The notes under the pieces were generated by a model, which had not been told where the DNA came from, did not search any database, and worked only from the letters and a program-made list of their open reading frames with translations. A program made the position numbers and the translations under genes. Below, piece after piece: positions 1 to 4,244 of a DNA stretch of 5,222 nucleotides. How positions within the stretch are numbered: the first letter of the stretch is position 1; every line of letters starts with the position of its first letter. Location: positions 1 through 5,222 of the forward strand of contig PXSV01000171.1 in assembly GCA_003022685.1 (NCBI GenBank), in the 5' to 3' direction. This DNA is from Halobacteriales archaeon SW_9_67_24. GTDB taxonomy: Archaea; Halobacteriota; Halobacteria; Halobacteriales; Halococcaceae.

Positions 1-1
1 C

Positions 2-262
2 CCCCCCGTCCACATGGCGGAGTGCCCCCATTCGAGCGAGGCCTACCGTGGCGAGATCCAACAGCTCCTGTTCGATCTCGAAGAGCGCCACCCCGGCACG
101 CGCCACTCGATCATGGCGGGCTACGAGGAGTTCGCCAAACTCGCCGCCGAGGCCTACCGCGGCGACGGCCCGGACCTCGGCGAGTGCGAGTCGTGTGGCG
201 GGGCCACCACGCACGAGATCTGCCGGACCTGCCAGCTCGTCGATTCGGTCCACGCGGGGTGA
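2..262 (+). CDS. ncsA: tRNA 2-thiolation protein NcsA (Ncs6/TtuA family), C-terminal part
   Basis: The frame is open from the left edge, so only the last 86 or so residues are present; the ATG at 14 is an internal Met. NcsA adenylates tRNA and installs 2-thiouridine at wobble U34 with sulfur from a ubiquitin-like SAMP protein. The visible part has the family's Pro/Cys/Tyr-containing segment (ECPHSSEAYRGEI), the 'LEERHPGTRHSI' helix, and a C-terminal zinc ribbon with two CxxC pairs (CESC and CRTC), followed by a short tail as in Ncs6/TtuA proteins. The PP-loop ATP site lies outside the window. The position beside convergent ftsZ2 matches the arrangement I recall from Haloferax. The identification rests on family recognition of the C-terminus and on this synteny. 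Confidence 0.85.
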   Translation, partial: PPVHMAECPHSSEAYRGEIQQLLFDLEERHPGTRHSIMAGYEEFAKLAAEAYRGDGPDLGECESCGGATTHEICRTCQLVDSVHAG

Positions 263-295
263 CCGCCCGGTGTACTACACGTGATCGGGACCGTT

Positions 296-321
296 CCTAT
301 CGGGAAAAACGGAGCGATAGG
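296..321. terminator. Inverted repeat between ncsA and ftsZ2, candidate terminator
   Basis: CCTATCG at 296-302 pairs perfectly with CGATAGG at 315-321 around a 12-nt loop. Read on the minus strand, the loop contains five T's (309-305), about 125 nt beyond the ftsZ2 stop. Haloarchaeal termination often uses short T-runs, so this could end the cdrS-ftsZ2 transcript. On the plus strand it lies 34 nt after the ncsA stop but has no T-run after the stem. It could also be a protein-binding site. Confidence 0.3.
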
Positions 322-431
322 TAGACACACGATCGACAGCCGTAGCAGCATCGTCGACCAACAGATTTCGTATATATCAGCATCCGTATCGCAGTCGCGT
401 TTCGGCGGAGGGCCGAAGCGAGTTCGCGTGG

Positions 432-1574
432 TCAGCGGATGACGTCGAGATCGTCGTGGTCGCCGTCGCGGGCGTCGCGGCCACCGTCGGTGTAGCTCCT
501 GTCGAACGGTTCAGCCGCGAGCGCCTCGCGCGAGCGGTCGGCTTGCTCCTGGCTCGCGGGACCGAGGACCTGGGCGCTCTGGACGCCGGTCATGATCGCC
601 ATCACGCGGACCTTGCCCTTGTACTCCTCGCGGATGCGCGAACCCCAGATGACGTTCGCGCTGGGTTCGAGCTGACCGGTGATACGTTCGGCGATTGCCT
701 CGGCCTCCTTCAGGGTGAGGTCCGGCCCACCAGAGATGTGGACCAGGCCGCCCGACGCCCCCCGATAGTCGACATCGAGGAGGGGGTGGTTCATCGCGTC
801 CTTCACGACCTCCTCGGTCTTGTTCTTGTCCTGGGTCTCGCCGACCAGCATGACCGCCACGCCACCCTGGTTCATGATCGAGGTCATGTCGGCGTAGTCG
901 AGGTTGATCAGCGAGGGCTGGGTGATCGTCTCGGCGATCCCTTTCACCGTCTCGGCGATGAGCTGATCCATCACCGAGAACGCCTTGCCGACCGGGAGAT
1001 TTGGAACGTAATCCAGCAGGCGGTTGTTATCGAGCACGATGATCGAGTCGGCCTCGCTCCGGAGCTCTTCGAGGCCCTCCTCGGCCTTGACAGTGCGAGC
1101 GCGCTCGACGTTGAACGGCGTCGAGACCATCCCGACCACGATCGCGCCCTCGTCGCTCGCGATCTTCGAGACCACGGGTGCGGCTCCCGTTCCGGTACCG
1201 CCGCCCATACCCGCGGTGACGAACACGAGGTCCGCCCCCGAGAGCACCTCGCGGATCGTGGACTGGGCCATCTCGGTCGCGCGCTCGCCCATCTCGGGGT
1301 CGCCGCCCGCACCGAGACCCTCGGTCAGACTCTTGCCGACCAGCACCCGGGTGTCGGCCTCGATCATCCCGAGGTGCTGCTTGTCGGTGTTGATCGCCAC
1401 CGTCTCCGCACCCTCGACCTCGATGTTGTGGAGTCGGTTGACGGTGTTGTTGCCCGCGCCGCCACAGCCGACCACCACGATCCGGGGATCGCCGAACTCG
1501 TCGAGGTCGGTCTCGTCACGCCGTTGTTGCTCTTCCTCGGCGTTTTCGAGCGCCGATTCCACGATGTCCTGCAT
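432..1574 (-). CDS. ftsZ2: Cell division protein FtsZ2 (tubulin/FtsZ GTPase)
   Basis: This is a tubulin-family GTPase of 380 residues, full length for archaeal FtsZ. It polymerises at mid-cell, and haloarchaeal FtsZ2 is needed for ring constriction. Visible parts: an acidic N-terminal extension (1-30); the nucleotide-binding T1 loop GCGGAGNN (36-43); the tubulin signature GGGTGTG (124-130); the T3/T5 region (TPFNVERAR, 152-160; LDNNRL, 181-186); the T7 catalytic loop NLDYAD (224-229), whose acidic residues complete the GTPase site of the next subunit; and the C-terminal domain to about 332. A disordered, charged tail of about 48 residues ends in DVIR. The start at 1574 has a GAGGG Shine-Dalgarno (1586-1582) 7 nt upstream, inside cdrS, and a 2-nt gap from the cdrS stop, so it is probably co-transcribed. 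The assignment to FtsZ2 rather than FtsZ1 rests on the cdrS and ncsA neighbours. Confidence 0.95.
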   Translation of the reverse strand: MQDIVESALENAEEEQQRRDETDLDEFGDPRIVVVGCGGAGNNTVNRLHNIEVEGAETVAINTDKQHLGMIEADTRVLVGKSLTEGLGAGGDPEMGERATEMAQSTIREVLSGADLVFVTAGMGGGTGTGAAPVVSKIASDEGAIVVGMVSTPFNVERARTVKAEEGLEELRSEADSIIVLDNNRLLDYVPNLPVGKAFSVMDQLIAETVKGIAETITQPSLINLDYADMTSIMNQGGVAVMLVGETQDKNKTEEVVKDAMNHPLLDVDYRGASGGLVHISGGPDLTLKEAEAIAERITGQLEPSANVIWGSRIREEYKGKVRVMAIMTGVQSAQVLGPASQEQADRSREALAAEPFDRSYTDGGRDARDGDHDDLDVIR

Positions 1575-1576
1575 CG

Positions 1577-1750
1577 TCAGGCCCTCGCGAACGGCCGCTT
1601 TGTCGGGGGTTCGTCCCGACCCTCCTCGGCGACCATCTCCCTGACCGCCGCCCGGATCGCCTCGCTACGATTTGGGTACTCGCCGTGTTCGACCATCTGT
1701 TCGACCTCCGCGATCTGCTGTTTCGGGATCCGTAGTGTCACACGCTCCAT
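1577..1750 (-). CDS. cdrS: CdrS, short ribbon-helix-helix cell-division regulator
   Basis: A 57-residue protein starting MERVTLRIPKQQIAEVEQMV. The N-terminal strand (VTLRIP, 4-9) is the DNA-contacting beta strand of a MetJ/Arc-type RHH dimer. Helix 1 covers about 10-22. The turn (EYPNRSEAIRAAVREM, 24-39) carries the conserved N-x-S-E-A motif that starts helix 2. The tail is short and polar. CdrS was described in Halobacterium salinarum and Haloferax volcanii as the RHH transcription factor co-transcribed with ftsZ2 and controlling it and other genes. Here the TGA is 2 nt before the ftsZ2 ATG, which fits coupled expression. The start is fixed by AAAGGAG 9 nt upstream and by the protein beginning exactly at the RHH strand. 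The gene is small enough to be missed by ORF length cut-offs. Confidence 0.93.
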   Translation of the reverse strand: MERVTLRIPKQQIAEVEQMVEHGEYPNRSEAIRAAVREMVAEEGRDEPPTKRPFARA

Positions 1751-1759
1751 GGGTGGGTT

Positions 1760-1766
1760 CTCCTTT
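1760..1766 (-). promoter_or_regulatory. Shine-Dalgarno of cdrS
   Basis: AAAGGAG lies 9 nt upstream of the cdrS ATG. A clear ribosome-binding site is notable in haloarchaea, where many mRNAs are leaderless. It agrees with a promoter more than 100 nt upstream and hence a long leader. Confidence 0.7.
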
Positions 1767-1836
1767 GGGGGCGACCGCGCGTCTTACACGCCGAAACCGC
1801 ACGACGGGGACGCGACCGGCATCGGTCGACGCTGGT

Positions 1837-1854
1837 GTAAGACGGCCGTCTTAC
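1837..1854. promoter_or_regulatory. Perfect 18-bp palindromic operator candidate before cdrS-ftsZ2
   Basis: GTAAGACGGCCGTCTTAC reads identically on both strands, with no mismatch and no spacer. Taking the TATA box at 1881-1888 with a start about 25 nt downstream (near 1858), the palindrome covers roughly the first twenty transcribed bases. That is a classic place for a repressor to block transcription. As RNA it could also form a 7-bp stem with a GGCC loop in the leader. RHH dimers bind inverted repeats in this way, which makes autoregulation by CdrS or control by CdrL attractive. Confidence 0.6.
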
Positions 1855-1880
1855 GCAGGAGTATGCAATCAGCCCGTGTG

Positions 1881-1895
1881 TAATAAAACTTTCGG
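1881..1895 (-). promoter_or_regulatory. Promoter (BRE/TATA) of the cdrS-ftsZ2 operon
   Basis: On the minus strand the sequence reads CGAAAGTTTTATTA. It has a purine-rich BRE-like stretch followed by TTTTATTA, the most AT-rich block between the zinc-ribbon gene and cdrS. It predicts a transcription start near 1858 and a leader of about 108 nt, matching the good Shine-Dalgarno of cdrS. Confidence 0.6.
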
Positions 1896-1925
1896 ACAGC
1901 GTAAGACAGATGCCCGGATCGCGGT

Positions 1926-1960
1926 GTAAACGGCGTTTCGAGGGCCGAGATGGCGTTTAC
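1926..1960. repeat. GTAAACG ... CGTTTAC inverted repeat, degenerate operator-like
   Basis: GTAAACG (1926-1932) and CGTTTAC (1954-1960) form an inverted repeat with a 21-nt gap. The left copy is also part of a compact palindrome, AAACG-C-CGTTT on the minus strand. The flanking string GGTGTAAACGGC (1923-1934) equals GGTGTAAGACGGC (1834-1846) minus one G, so this may be a decayed or weaker version of the cdrS operator. The right copy overlaps the stop codon of the zinc-ribbon frame. It could alternatively be a hairpin at the end of that gene's transcript, but no T-run follows. Confidence 0.35.
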
Positions 1961-2160
1961 GCGCCGTCGAGTACGTCCGCAGCGGGGGTGCGACGTCCAC
2001 AACTCGGGCAGAAGGCCCAGTCCGAACGGAGTTCGTCGCCGCAGTCACAGAACACTCGGTGGGTCGCCTTCTCCCCACAGTTCGGGCAGTACACGTGCTC
2101 TGGACCCACATCTTCGCCACACTGCGCGCACGTTTTACGCGCGTCGGAGCCCGTTTGCAC
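1957..2160 (-). CDS. Double zinc-ribbon protein, probable C-terminal half of a split CdrL
   Basis: Taken from a GTG at 2160 this is 67 residues. It has four metal-binding knuckles: CAQC (11-14), CPNC (25-28), CDC (38-40) and CPSC (51-54). This is a double zinc ribbon, ending in the short tail RRTPAADVLDGA. The frame stays open further upstream to about 2208, where it reads an acidic linker (EAEPDV) directly before the GTG, and I see no good Shine-Dalgarno. The start therefore looks artificial. CdrL, as I recall it, is a 'long' RHH regulator with a C-terminal zinc-ribbon part encoded upstream of cdrS. This frame is most likely that part, separated from the RHH domain by a +1 frameshift. A real, translationally coupled separate protein is the alternative. 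It lies 206 nt upstream of cdrS. Confidence 0.65.
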   Translation of the reverse strand: MQTGSDARKTCAQCGEDVGPEHVYCPNCGEKATHRVFCDCGDELRSDWAFCPSCGRRTPAADVLDGA

Positions 2161-2359
2161 GTCCGGTTCGGCCTCGGCGGTTGACGATCGCGTCGACGCG
2201 CTGTCCTACGAGATCGTCGAGACTCTCGGTGTCCCTAGCGTCCCGCGCGCTCCCGAGGTAGGTTCGGAGCGCCTCGCGCATCGCCTCGCTCTTCGAGGCG
2301 TCGAGCGACTCGAGCTCGTCGATGAGCTCGTCGTCGGCGCGGAACGTGATCTTGCTCAT
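2135..2359 (-). CDS. CdrL-like ribbon-helix-helix regulator (N-terminal part)
   Basis: This frame encodes 74 residues starting MSKITFRADDELIDELESLD. The RHH strand is KITFRA (3-8), helix 1 is 9-19, and the S-K-S-E-A turn and second helix (22-36) are typical of archaeal CopG/Arc-like factors. A second predicted helix follows (TESLDDLVGQRVDAIV, 44-59). Beyond residue 60 the product is abnormally basic (RRGRTGRANGLRRA) for a halophile. In the same DNA the next frame is acidic and leads into the zinc ribbons. I infer that the native protein was one RHH-zinc-ribbon chain (CdrL) and that a base was gained near 2171-2182. The ATG at 2359 was chosen because the RHH strand begins there; an upstream ATG at 2434 would add 25 residues with no family likeness. 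Confidence 0.75.
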   Translation of the reverse strand: MSKITFRADDELIDELESLDASKSEAMREALRTYLGSARDARDTESLDDLVGQRVDAIVNRRGRTGRANGLRRA

Positions 2360-2362
2360 CCG

Positions 2363-2378
2363 TCGTGCGACCGCACGA
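2363..2378. promoter_or_regulatory. Palindrome at the start of the CdrL-like gene
   Basis: TCGTGCG-AC-CGCACGA is a perfect inverted repeat with 7-nt arms and a 2-nt spacer. It begins 4 nt upstream of the RHH gene's ATG. If the transcript is nearly leaderless, as the lack of a Shine-Dalgarno suggests, the site sits on the transcription start, a likely autoregulatory operator. The sequence differs from the GTAAGAC sites before cdrS. Confidence 0.45.
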
Positions 2379-2386
2379 TACGTGGC

Positions 2387-2396
2387 TACTTGAATC
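2387..2396 (-). promoter_or_regulatory. Possible TATA element of the CdrL-like gene
   Basis: GATTCAAGTA on the minus strand is centred about 32 nt upstream of the ATG, the spacing expected for a short or leaderless haloarchaeal transcript. The match to a TATA consensus is weak. The more AT-rich block at 2447-2459 could instead serve both directions. Confidence 0.3.
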
Positions 2397-2405
2397 TTCC
2401 CGGCC

Positions 2406-2434
2406 GTCGGACAGCAGCCTTGCGTGTCGGACAC
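2406..2434. repeat. GTCGGACA direct repeat, 20-bp period
   Basis: GTCGGACA occurs at 2406-2413 and 2426-2433, exactly 20 bp apart (two helical turns). The second copy sits in the 11-bp palindrome GTGTCGGACAC (2424-2434). Both lie just upstream of the possible TATA element of the CdrL-like gene and between it and the tRNA promoter, so an activator or repressor site is plausible. The core resembles the ends of the element at 3222-3316, which may be chance. Confidence 0.35.
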
Positions 2435-2446
2435 CGAGCGGGATGG

Positions 2447-2459
2447 TAATTCTTAAGTT
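2447..2459 (+). promoter_or_regulatory. TATA region of the tRNA-Tyr gene
   Basis: TAATTCTTAAGTT is the AT-rich block 25-37 nt before the mature tRNA 5' end, the expected place for a TATA box of an archaeal tRNA gene. CTTAAG is self-complementary, so it could also direct leftward transcription of the CdrL-like gene with a leader of about 70 nt. Confidence 0.5.
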
Positions 2460-2483
2460 CGACAGTCGGGTTTGTCGGCATGT

Positions 2484-2557
2484 CCGCCCTTAGCTCAGAC
2501 TGGTAGAGCAGTCGACTGTAGATCGACTTGTCCCCCGTTCAAATCGGGGAGGGCGGA
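2484..2557 (+). tRNA. tRNA-Tyr, anticodon GUA
   Basis: All arms fold. The acceptor CCGCCCT (2484-2490) pairs with AGGGCGG (2550-2556), and the discriminator is A2557. TA follows as positions 8-9. The D stem is GCTC/GAGC (2493-2496, 2506-2509) with GG in the loop. The anticodon stem GTCGA/TCGAC (2511-2515, 2523-2527) carries loop CTGTAGA with anticodon GTA at 2518-2520. The variable loop has 5 nt. The T stem is CCCCG/CGGGG with loop TTCAAAT. The C1-G72 pair and A73 are the archaeal/eukaryotic tyrosine identity elements. There is no intron and no encoded CCA. It diverges from the RHH gene. Confidence 0.97.
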
Positions 2558-2565
2558 CTTCCACC

Positions 2566-2659
2566 TTTTGCTGCGCTTGTTCGCTCCCGACGGTCCCTCA
2601 CTCCCTTGCAAAATCTGGGCCAAGAGCCTGCGTCCCTCCCTGCGGTCGGTCCTTGGCCC
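2566..2659. repeat. Two successive inverted repeats downstream of tRNA-Tyr
   Basis: TTTTGC (2566-2571) pairs with GCAAAA (2608-2613), and GGGCCAAG (2617-2624) pairs with CTTGGCCC (2652-2659). The intervening loops share similar text (CGACGGTCCCTCACTCC and CGTCCCTCCCTGCGGTC), and a related string follows at 2668-2685. I see no credible gene in 2558-2801. This block could be a 3' processing or termination region, or a degenerate non-coding repeat. The tRNA 3' end is not duplicated here, so an integration scar is not supported. Confidence 0.4.
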
Positions 2660-2770
2660 GCTCACTCGCCGACGGCTCGTTCACGGTACGGTCATTAGCT
2701 TTCTCCGCCCCCGCACCACAACGACCTGCGCGCCGACCGCGTCTACCGAGGGTTGCAGTCGCCGGTGGGA

Positions 2771-2798
2771 CGCTTTTTCCTCCGCGTGTCTTACGGAG
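2771..2798 (+). promoter_or_regulatory. Promoter region of the small acidic protein gene
   Basis: CGCTTTTTCC (2771-2780) is centred about 26 nt before the ATG at 2802, as expected for a leaderless haloarchaeal transcript. Between it and the ATG lies CTCCG-9 nt-CGGAG (2780-2798), which encloses a copy of GTCTTAC (2788-2794), the 7-mer of the cdrS operator array. Confidence 0.4.
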
Positions 2799-2801
2799 CG
2801 T

Positions 2802-3152
2802 ATGCCGAGTGACGACCGAACCGACGAGCGCGCCCGCGATCGCCAGCACGAACGCGCCGAACACGTCGAGAACATCCTCGACGCGGTCGAGACCGACGTT
2901 CGCGACCGCAAGTACCCGGTCCGCAGCGAGGAACTCGCCACCGAGTACGCCGATCAGCCGCTCGACCTCCCGAACGAGACCGAATCGGTGGGAAGTGCCT
3001 TCGACCGTCTCGACGAGGAGTACGACACGCCAAGGGAGGTCCGCGAATCGCTCTACGACGAACTCTCCGGCGAAGCGGGCGGACCCAACGAGTACAACGA
3101 CGAGCGCACCCTATCGACGCTCGACGACGCCGAGGAGTCCGACACCGCGTAG
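2802..3152 (+). CDS. Small acidic haloarchaeal protein of unknown function (DUF5789-like?)
   Basis: This gene encodes 116 highly charged residues. The first 20 are hydrophilic (DDRTDERARDRQHERAE). A conserved-looking core runs from about 21 to 92: a helix with NILDAVETDV, then KYPVRSEELATEYADQPLDLPNE, then a helix with ESVGSAFDRLDEEY and REVRESLYDEL. The 'YPV-x-SEEL' plus 'LDLPN-x-TE' pattern recalls small haloarchaeal proteins labelled DUF5789; I recall this from memory and the match is uncertain. There are no Cys, no membrane segment and no catalytic motif. The ATG at 2802 is chosen because the acidic protein and the probable leaderless promoter both begin there; a longer frame upstream would read through the tRNA. 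It is convergent with the cupin gene, whose extended frame overlaps its last 100 nt. Confidence 0.8.
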   Translation: MPSDDRTDERARDRQHERAEHVENILDAVETDVRDRKYPVRSEELATEYADQPLDLPNETESVGSAFDRLDEEYDTPREVRESLYDELSGEAGGPNEYNDERTLSTLDDAEESDTA

Positions 3153-3661
3153 TCGTCGACTGCTTTCTCGCTCTCGGTGGTTGCGTTCGGAGCGATCGCC
3201 AGACGACGTGCCCGACTCATACTGTCGGACAGAGTCGCGTCAGGGTTTGGAAGGAATATCCATCCACCGTCTAGCGATTCACCGCCGCCCGATATTCGAT
3301 CATCTCTGTCCGACAGTACCATAGTATCCATCCAGTCGGGGTGCGGCCTGGGTGGGCTGAAACACTCGACACCCCGAACCATCGTGTCCCCACGATTCTC
3401 GACTGCGTGGGTCTCGTCGGCGGGGATGGCGTACGATCCTTCGGGACCGACCTCGTGTGCCGTGTCGTCGAGGACGAACGTCGCGTGGCCCGCGAACAGG
3501 TAGCCCGCCTGTTCGTGGTGGTGGCTGTGTGCCGGAACGCTGGCTCCAGGATCGATCGTGAACGCCTGGACGTTCATCGCCTCGCCGCTTGCGAGCACCG
3601 TGACCGAAACTCCCTCAGTAGCCGCGATCGTCTCGCGTTCGGCCGTGGAAACGGTTTCCAT
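3053..3661 (-). CDS. Small cupin protein with an insertion-derived C-terminal extension
   Basis: Residues 1-115 form a single-domain cupin (RmlC-like barrel). Motif 1 is G39-x5-H45-x-H47-x3-Q51-x6-G58 and motif 2 is P80-x-D82-x2-H85-x3-N89. The three His and Gln51 can bind one metal ion. Such proteins are cytoplasmic, and the substrate cannot be told from sequence. Relatives end shortly after the FSPPRPxPDW motif (101-110). Here the frame runs on for 87 more residues, into the 3' end of the convergent gene. The extra part begins at the 95-bp TA-flanked element (3222-3316). Without the element and one TA, codon 115 (Val) would be followed by TGA at 3219-3217. The tail looks acquired rather than functional. 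The ATG at 3661 is 28 nt from the shared AT-rich promoter block, consistent with a leaderless mRNA. Confidence 0.8.
   Translation of the reverse strand: METVSTAERETIAATEGVSVTVLASGEAMNVQAFTIDPGASVPAHSHHHEQAGYLFAGHATFVLDDTAHEVGPEGSYAIPADETHAVENRGDTMVRGVECFSPPRPHPDWMDTMVLSDRDDRISGGGESLDGGWIFLPNPDATLSDSMSRARRLAIAPNATTESEKAVDDYAVSDSSASSSVDRVRSSLYSLGPPASPESSS
3222..3316. mobile_element. 95-bp MITE-like element with 13-bp terminal inverted repeats and TA duplication
   Basis: The left end CTGTCGGACAGAG (3222-3234) is the exact reverse complement of the right end CTCTGTCCGACAG (3304-3316). TA stands immediately outside both ends (3220-3221, 3317-3318), as expected for a TA target duplication like that of IS630/Tc1-mariner transposases. 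Each end also contains its own 11-bp palindrome. The interior is about 54% G+C, lower than the neighbouring genes, has a further GAATATC/GATATTC pair (3254-3260, 3291-3297), and is too short to code. Removing 97 bp restores the cupin stop at its usual place. I infer a non-autonomous element moved by a transposase encoded elsewhere. Two paired operators are the alternative. Confidence 0.65.
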
Positions 3662-3683
3662 GCGCGCTCCACGCCTCGGACGT

Positions 3684-3694
3684 ACCTAAAGCTT
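3684..3694. promoter_or_regulatory. Shared AT-rich block of the divergent cupin / zinc-ribbon promoters
   Basis: ACCTAAAGCTT is the only AT-rich block in the 61-nt space between the two divergent starts. Read leftward (AAGCTTTAGGT) it is about 28 nt before the cupin ATG; read rightward it is about 34 nt before the ATG at 3723. One TATA-like block may serve both genes, which would make their expression mutually linked. Confidence 0.45.
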
Positions 3695-3722
3695 CAACCG
3701 GCAGCGGGCCCGAGCGGCAGGT

Positions 3723-4244
3723 ATGTACGCGGTGGTCGGCTGCGGCGAGTGCAGCACGCTGTGGGTGGTCGAGGGACGACCCGGGACGACCTCCTGTCCC
3801 TCGTGTGGCGCGCGCCATCGGTACGAGCGACTCCCGAAGTTCGCGGAGACCGACGCCGCCGACGCCGCCCGCGAGGCCCGCACCGCGCTGCTCGCCGACC
3901 GCAGCGACCACGCGCCCGACGACCTCGACTCGTTCACGACGCTCGAAACCCGCACCGAGAACGAACGGATGGACGAGGCGGCGTACCTCCGGGAATCCGG
4001 CGTCGACGCCGACGCGGCCACCGAGGCGGGCGAGCGCGTGACGAGCGGGGAAGCATCGACAACCACGGGTCGGCTCGATACCGTTCGGAACGCCATCGAC
4101 GAACTCGACCGGCCGACCGAGGAGGCGGTCATCGAGTACACGACCGCGCACGACGTACCCACCGAATTCGCCGAGCGCGCGCTCGAACGGCTCGTCCAGC
4201 AGGGCGAGGCGAGCCGGACCGACGGCGCGTACCGACTCCTGTGA
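3723..4244 (+). CDS. Zinc-ribbon / winged-helix protein (DUF5817-like)
   Basis: A protein of 173 residues. The N-terminal zinc ribbon has C7-x2-C10 and C25-x2-C28 (GCGEC, CPSCG), followed by a conserved-looking YERLPKF segment. A charged Ala/Asp/Arg-rich linker with helix-forming stretches spans 42-115. The C-terminus (117-173) reads like a winged helix-turn-helix: LDTVRNAIDELDRPTEEAVI, then a recognition-like helix EFAERALERLVQQG, then the wing EASRTDGAYRLL. The start MYAVVGC is typical of haloarchaeal proteins I recall under DUF5817. The two domains suggest nucleic-acid binding, but no target is known to me. Its TGA overlaps the GTG of the membrane-protein gene (GTGA), so the two are probably translated together. 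It is divergent from the cupin gene. Confidence 0.85.
   Translation: MYAVVGCGECSTLWVVEGRPGTTSCPSCGARHRYERLPKFAETDAADAAREARTALLADRSDHAPDDLDSFTTLETRTENERMDEAAYLRESGVDADAATEAGERVTSGEASTTTGRLDTVRNAIDELDRPTEEAVIEYTTAHDVPTEFAERALERLVQQGEASRTDGAYRLL

Larger units (their letters stand above)
1781..1907. repeat. Symmetric array of GTAAGAC sites upstream of cdrS
   Basis: The 7-mer GTAAGAC/GTCTTAC occurs four times in 127 nt: GTCTTAC at 1781-1787, both arms of the palindrome at 1837-1854, and GTAAGAC at 1901-1907. The outer copies lie about 61 and 58 nt from the palindrome centre and point in opposite directions, so the array is nearly mirror-symmetric. At this base composition well under one copy would be expected in the whole window. 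The sites lie upstream of, just downstream of, and further downstream of the probable TATA box at 1881-1888. I infer operators for a dimeric regulator, perhaps CdrS itself or the CdrL-like protein, possibly with looping. No binding data are visible here. Confidence 0.6.

Noticed and set aside
154..351. A 65-residue minus-strand frame with a hydrophobic start, downstream of a TATA-like block
   Set aside because: About half of it is antisense to the conserved ncsA C-terminus, and the rest shows no recognisable family or halophile-like acidity.
456..1883. A 475-residue open frame on the plus strand opposite ftsZ2 and cdrS
   Set aside because: It lies antisense to two well-supported genes, has His/Arg/Leu-rich low-complexity composition, and shows no family motif. 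Long antisense frames are common in GC-rich DNA.
2484..2800. tRNA-Tyr as an integration (att) site for a genetic island
   Set aside because: I found no second copy of the tRNA 3' end and no integrase in the window. The genes on both sides look like ordinary chromosomal genes.
2598..2864. An 88-residue minus-strand frame beginning with a hydrophobic helix
   Set aside because: The 'helix' is the complement of the charged start of the plus-strand gene at 2802. The remainder is basic and low in complexity.
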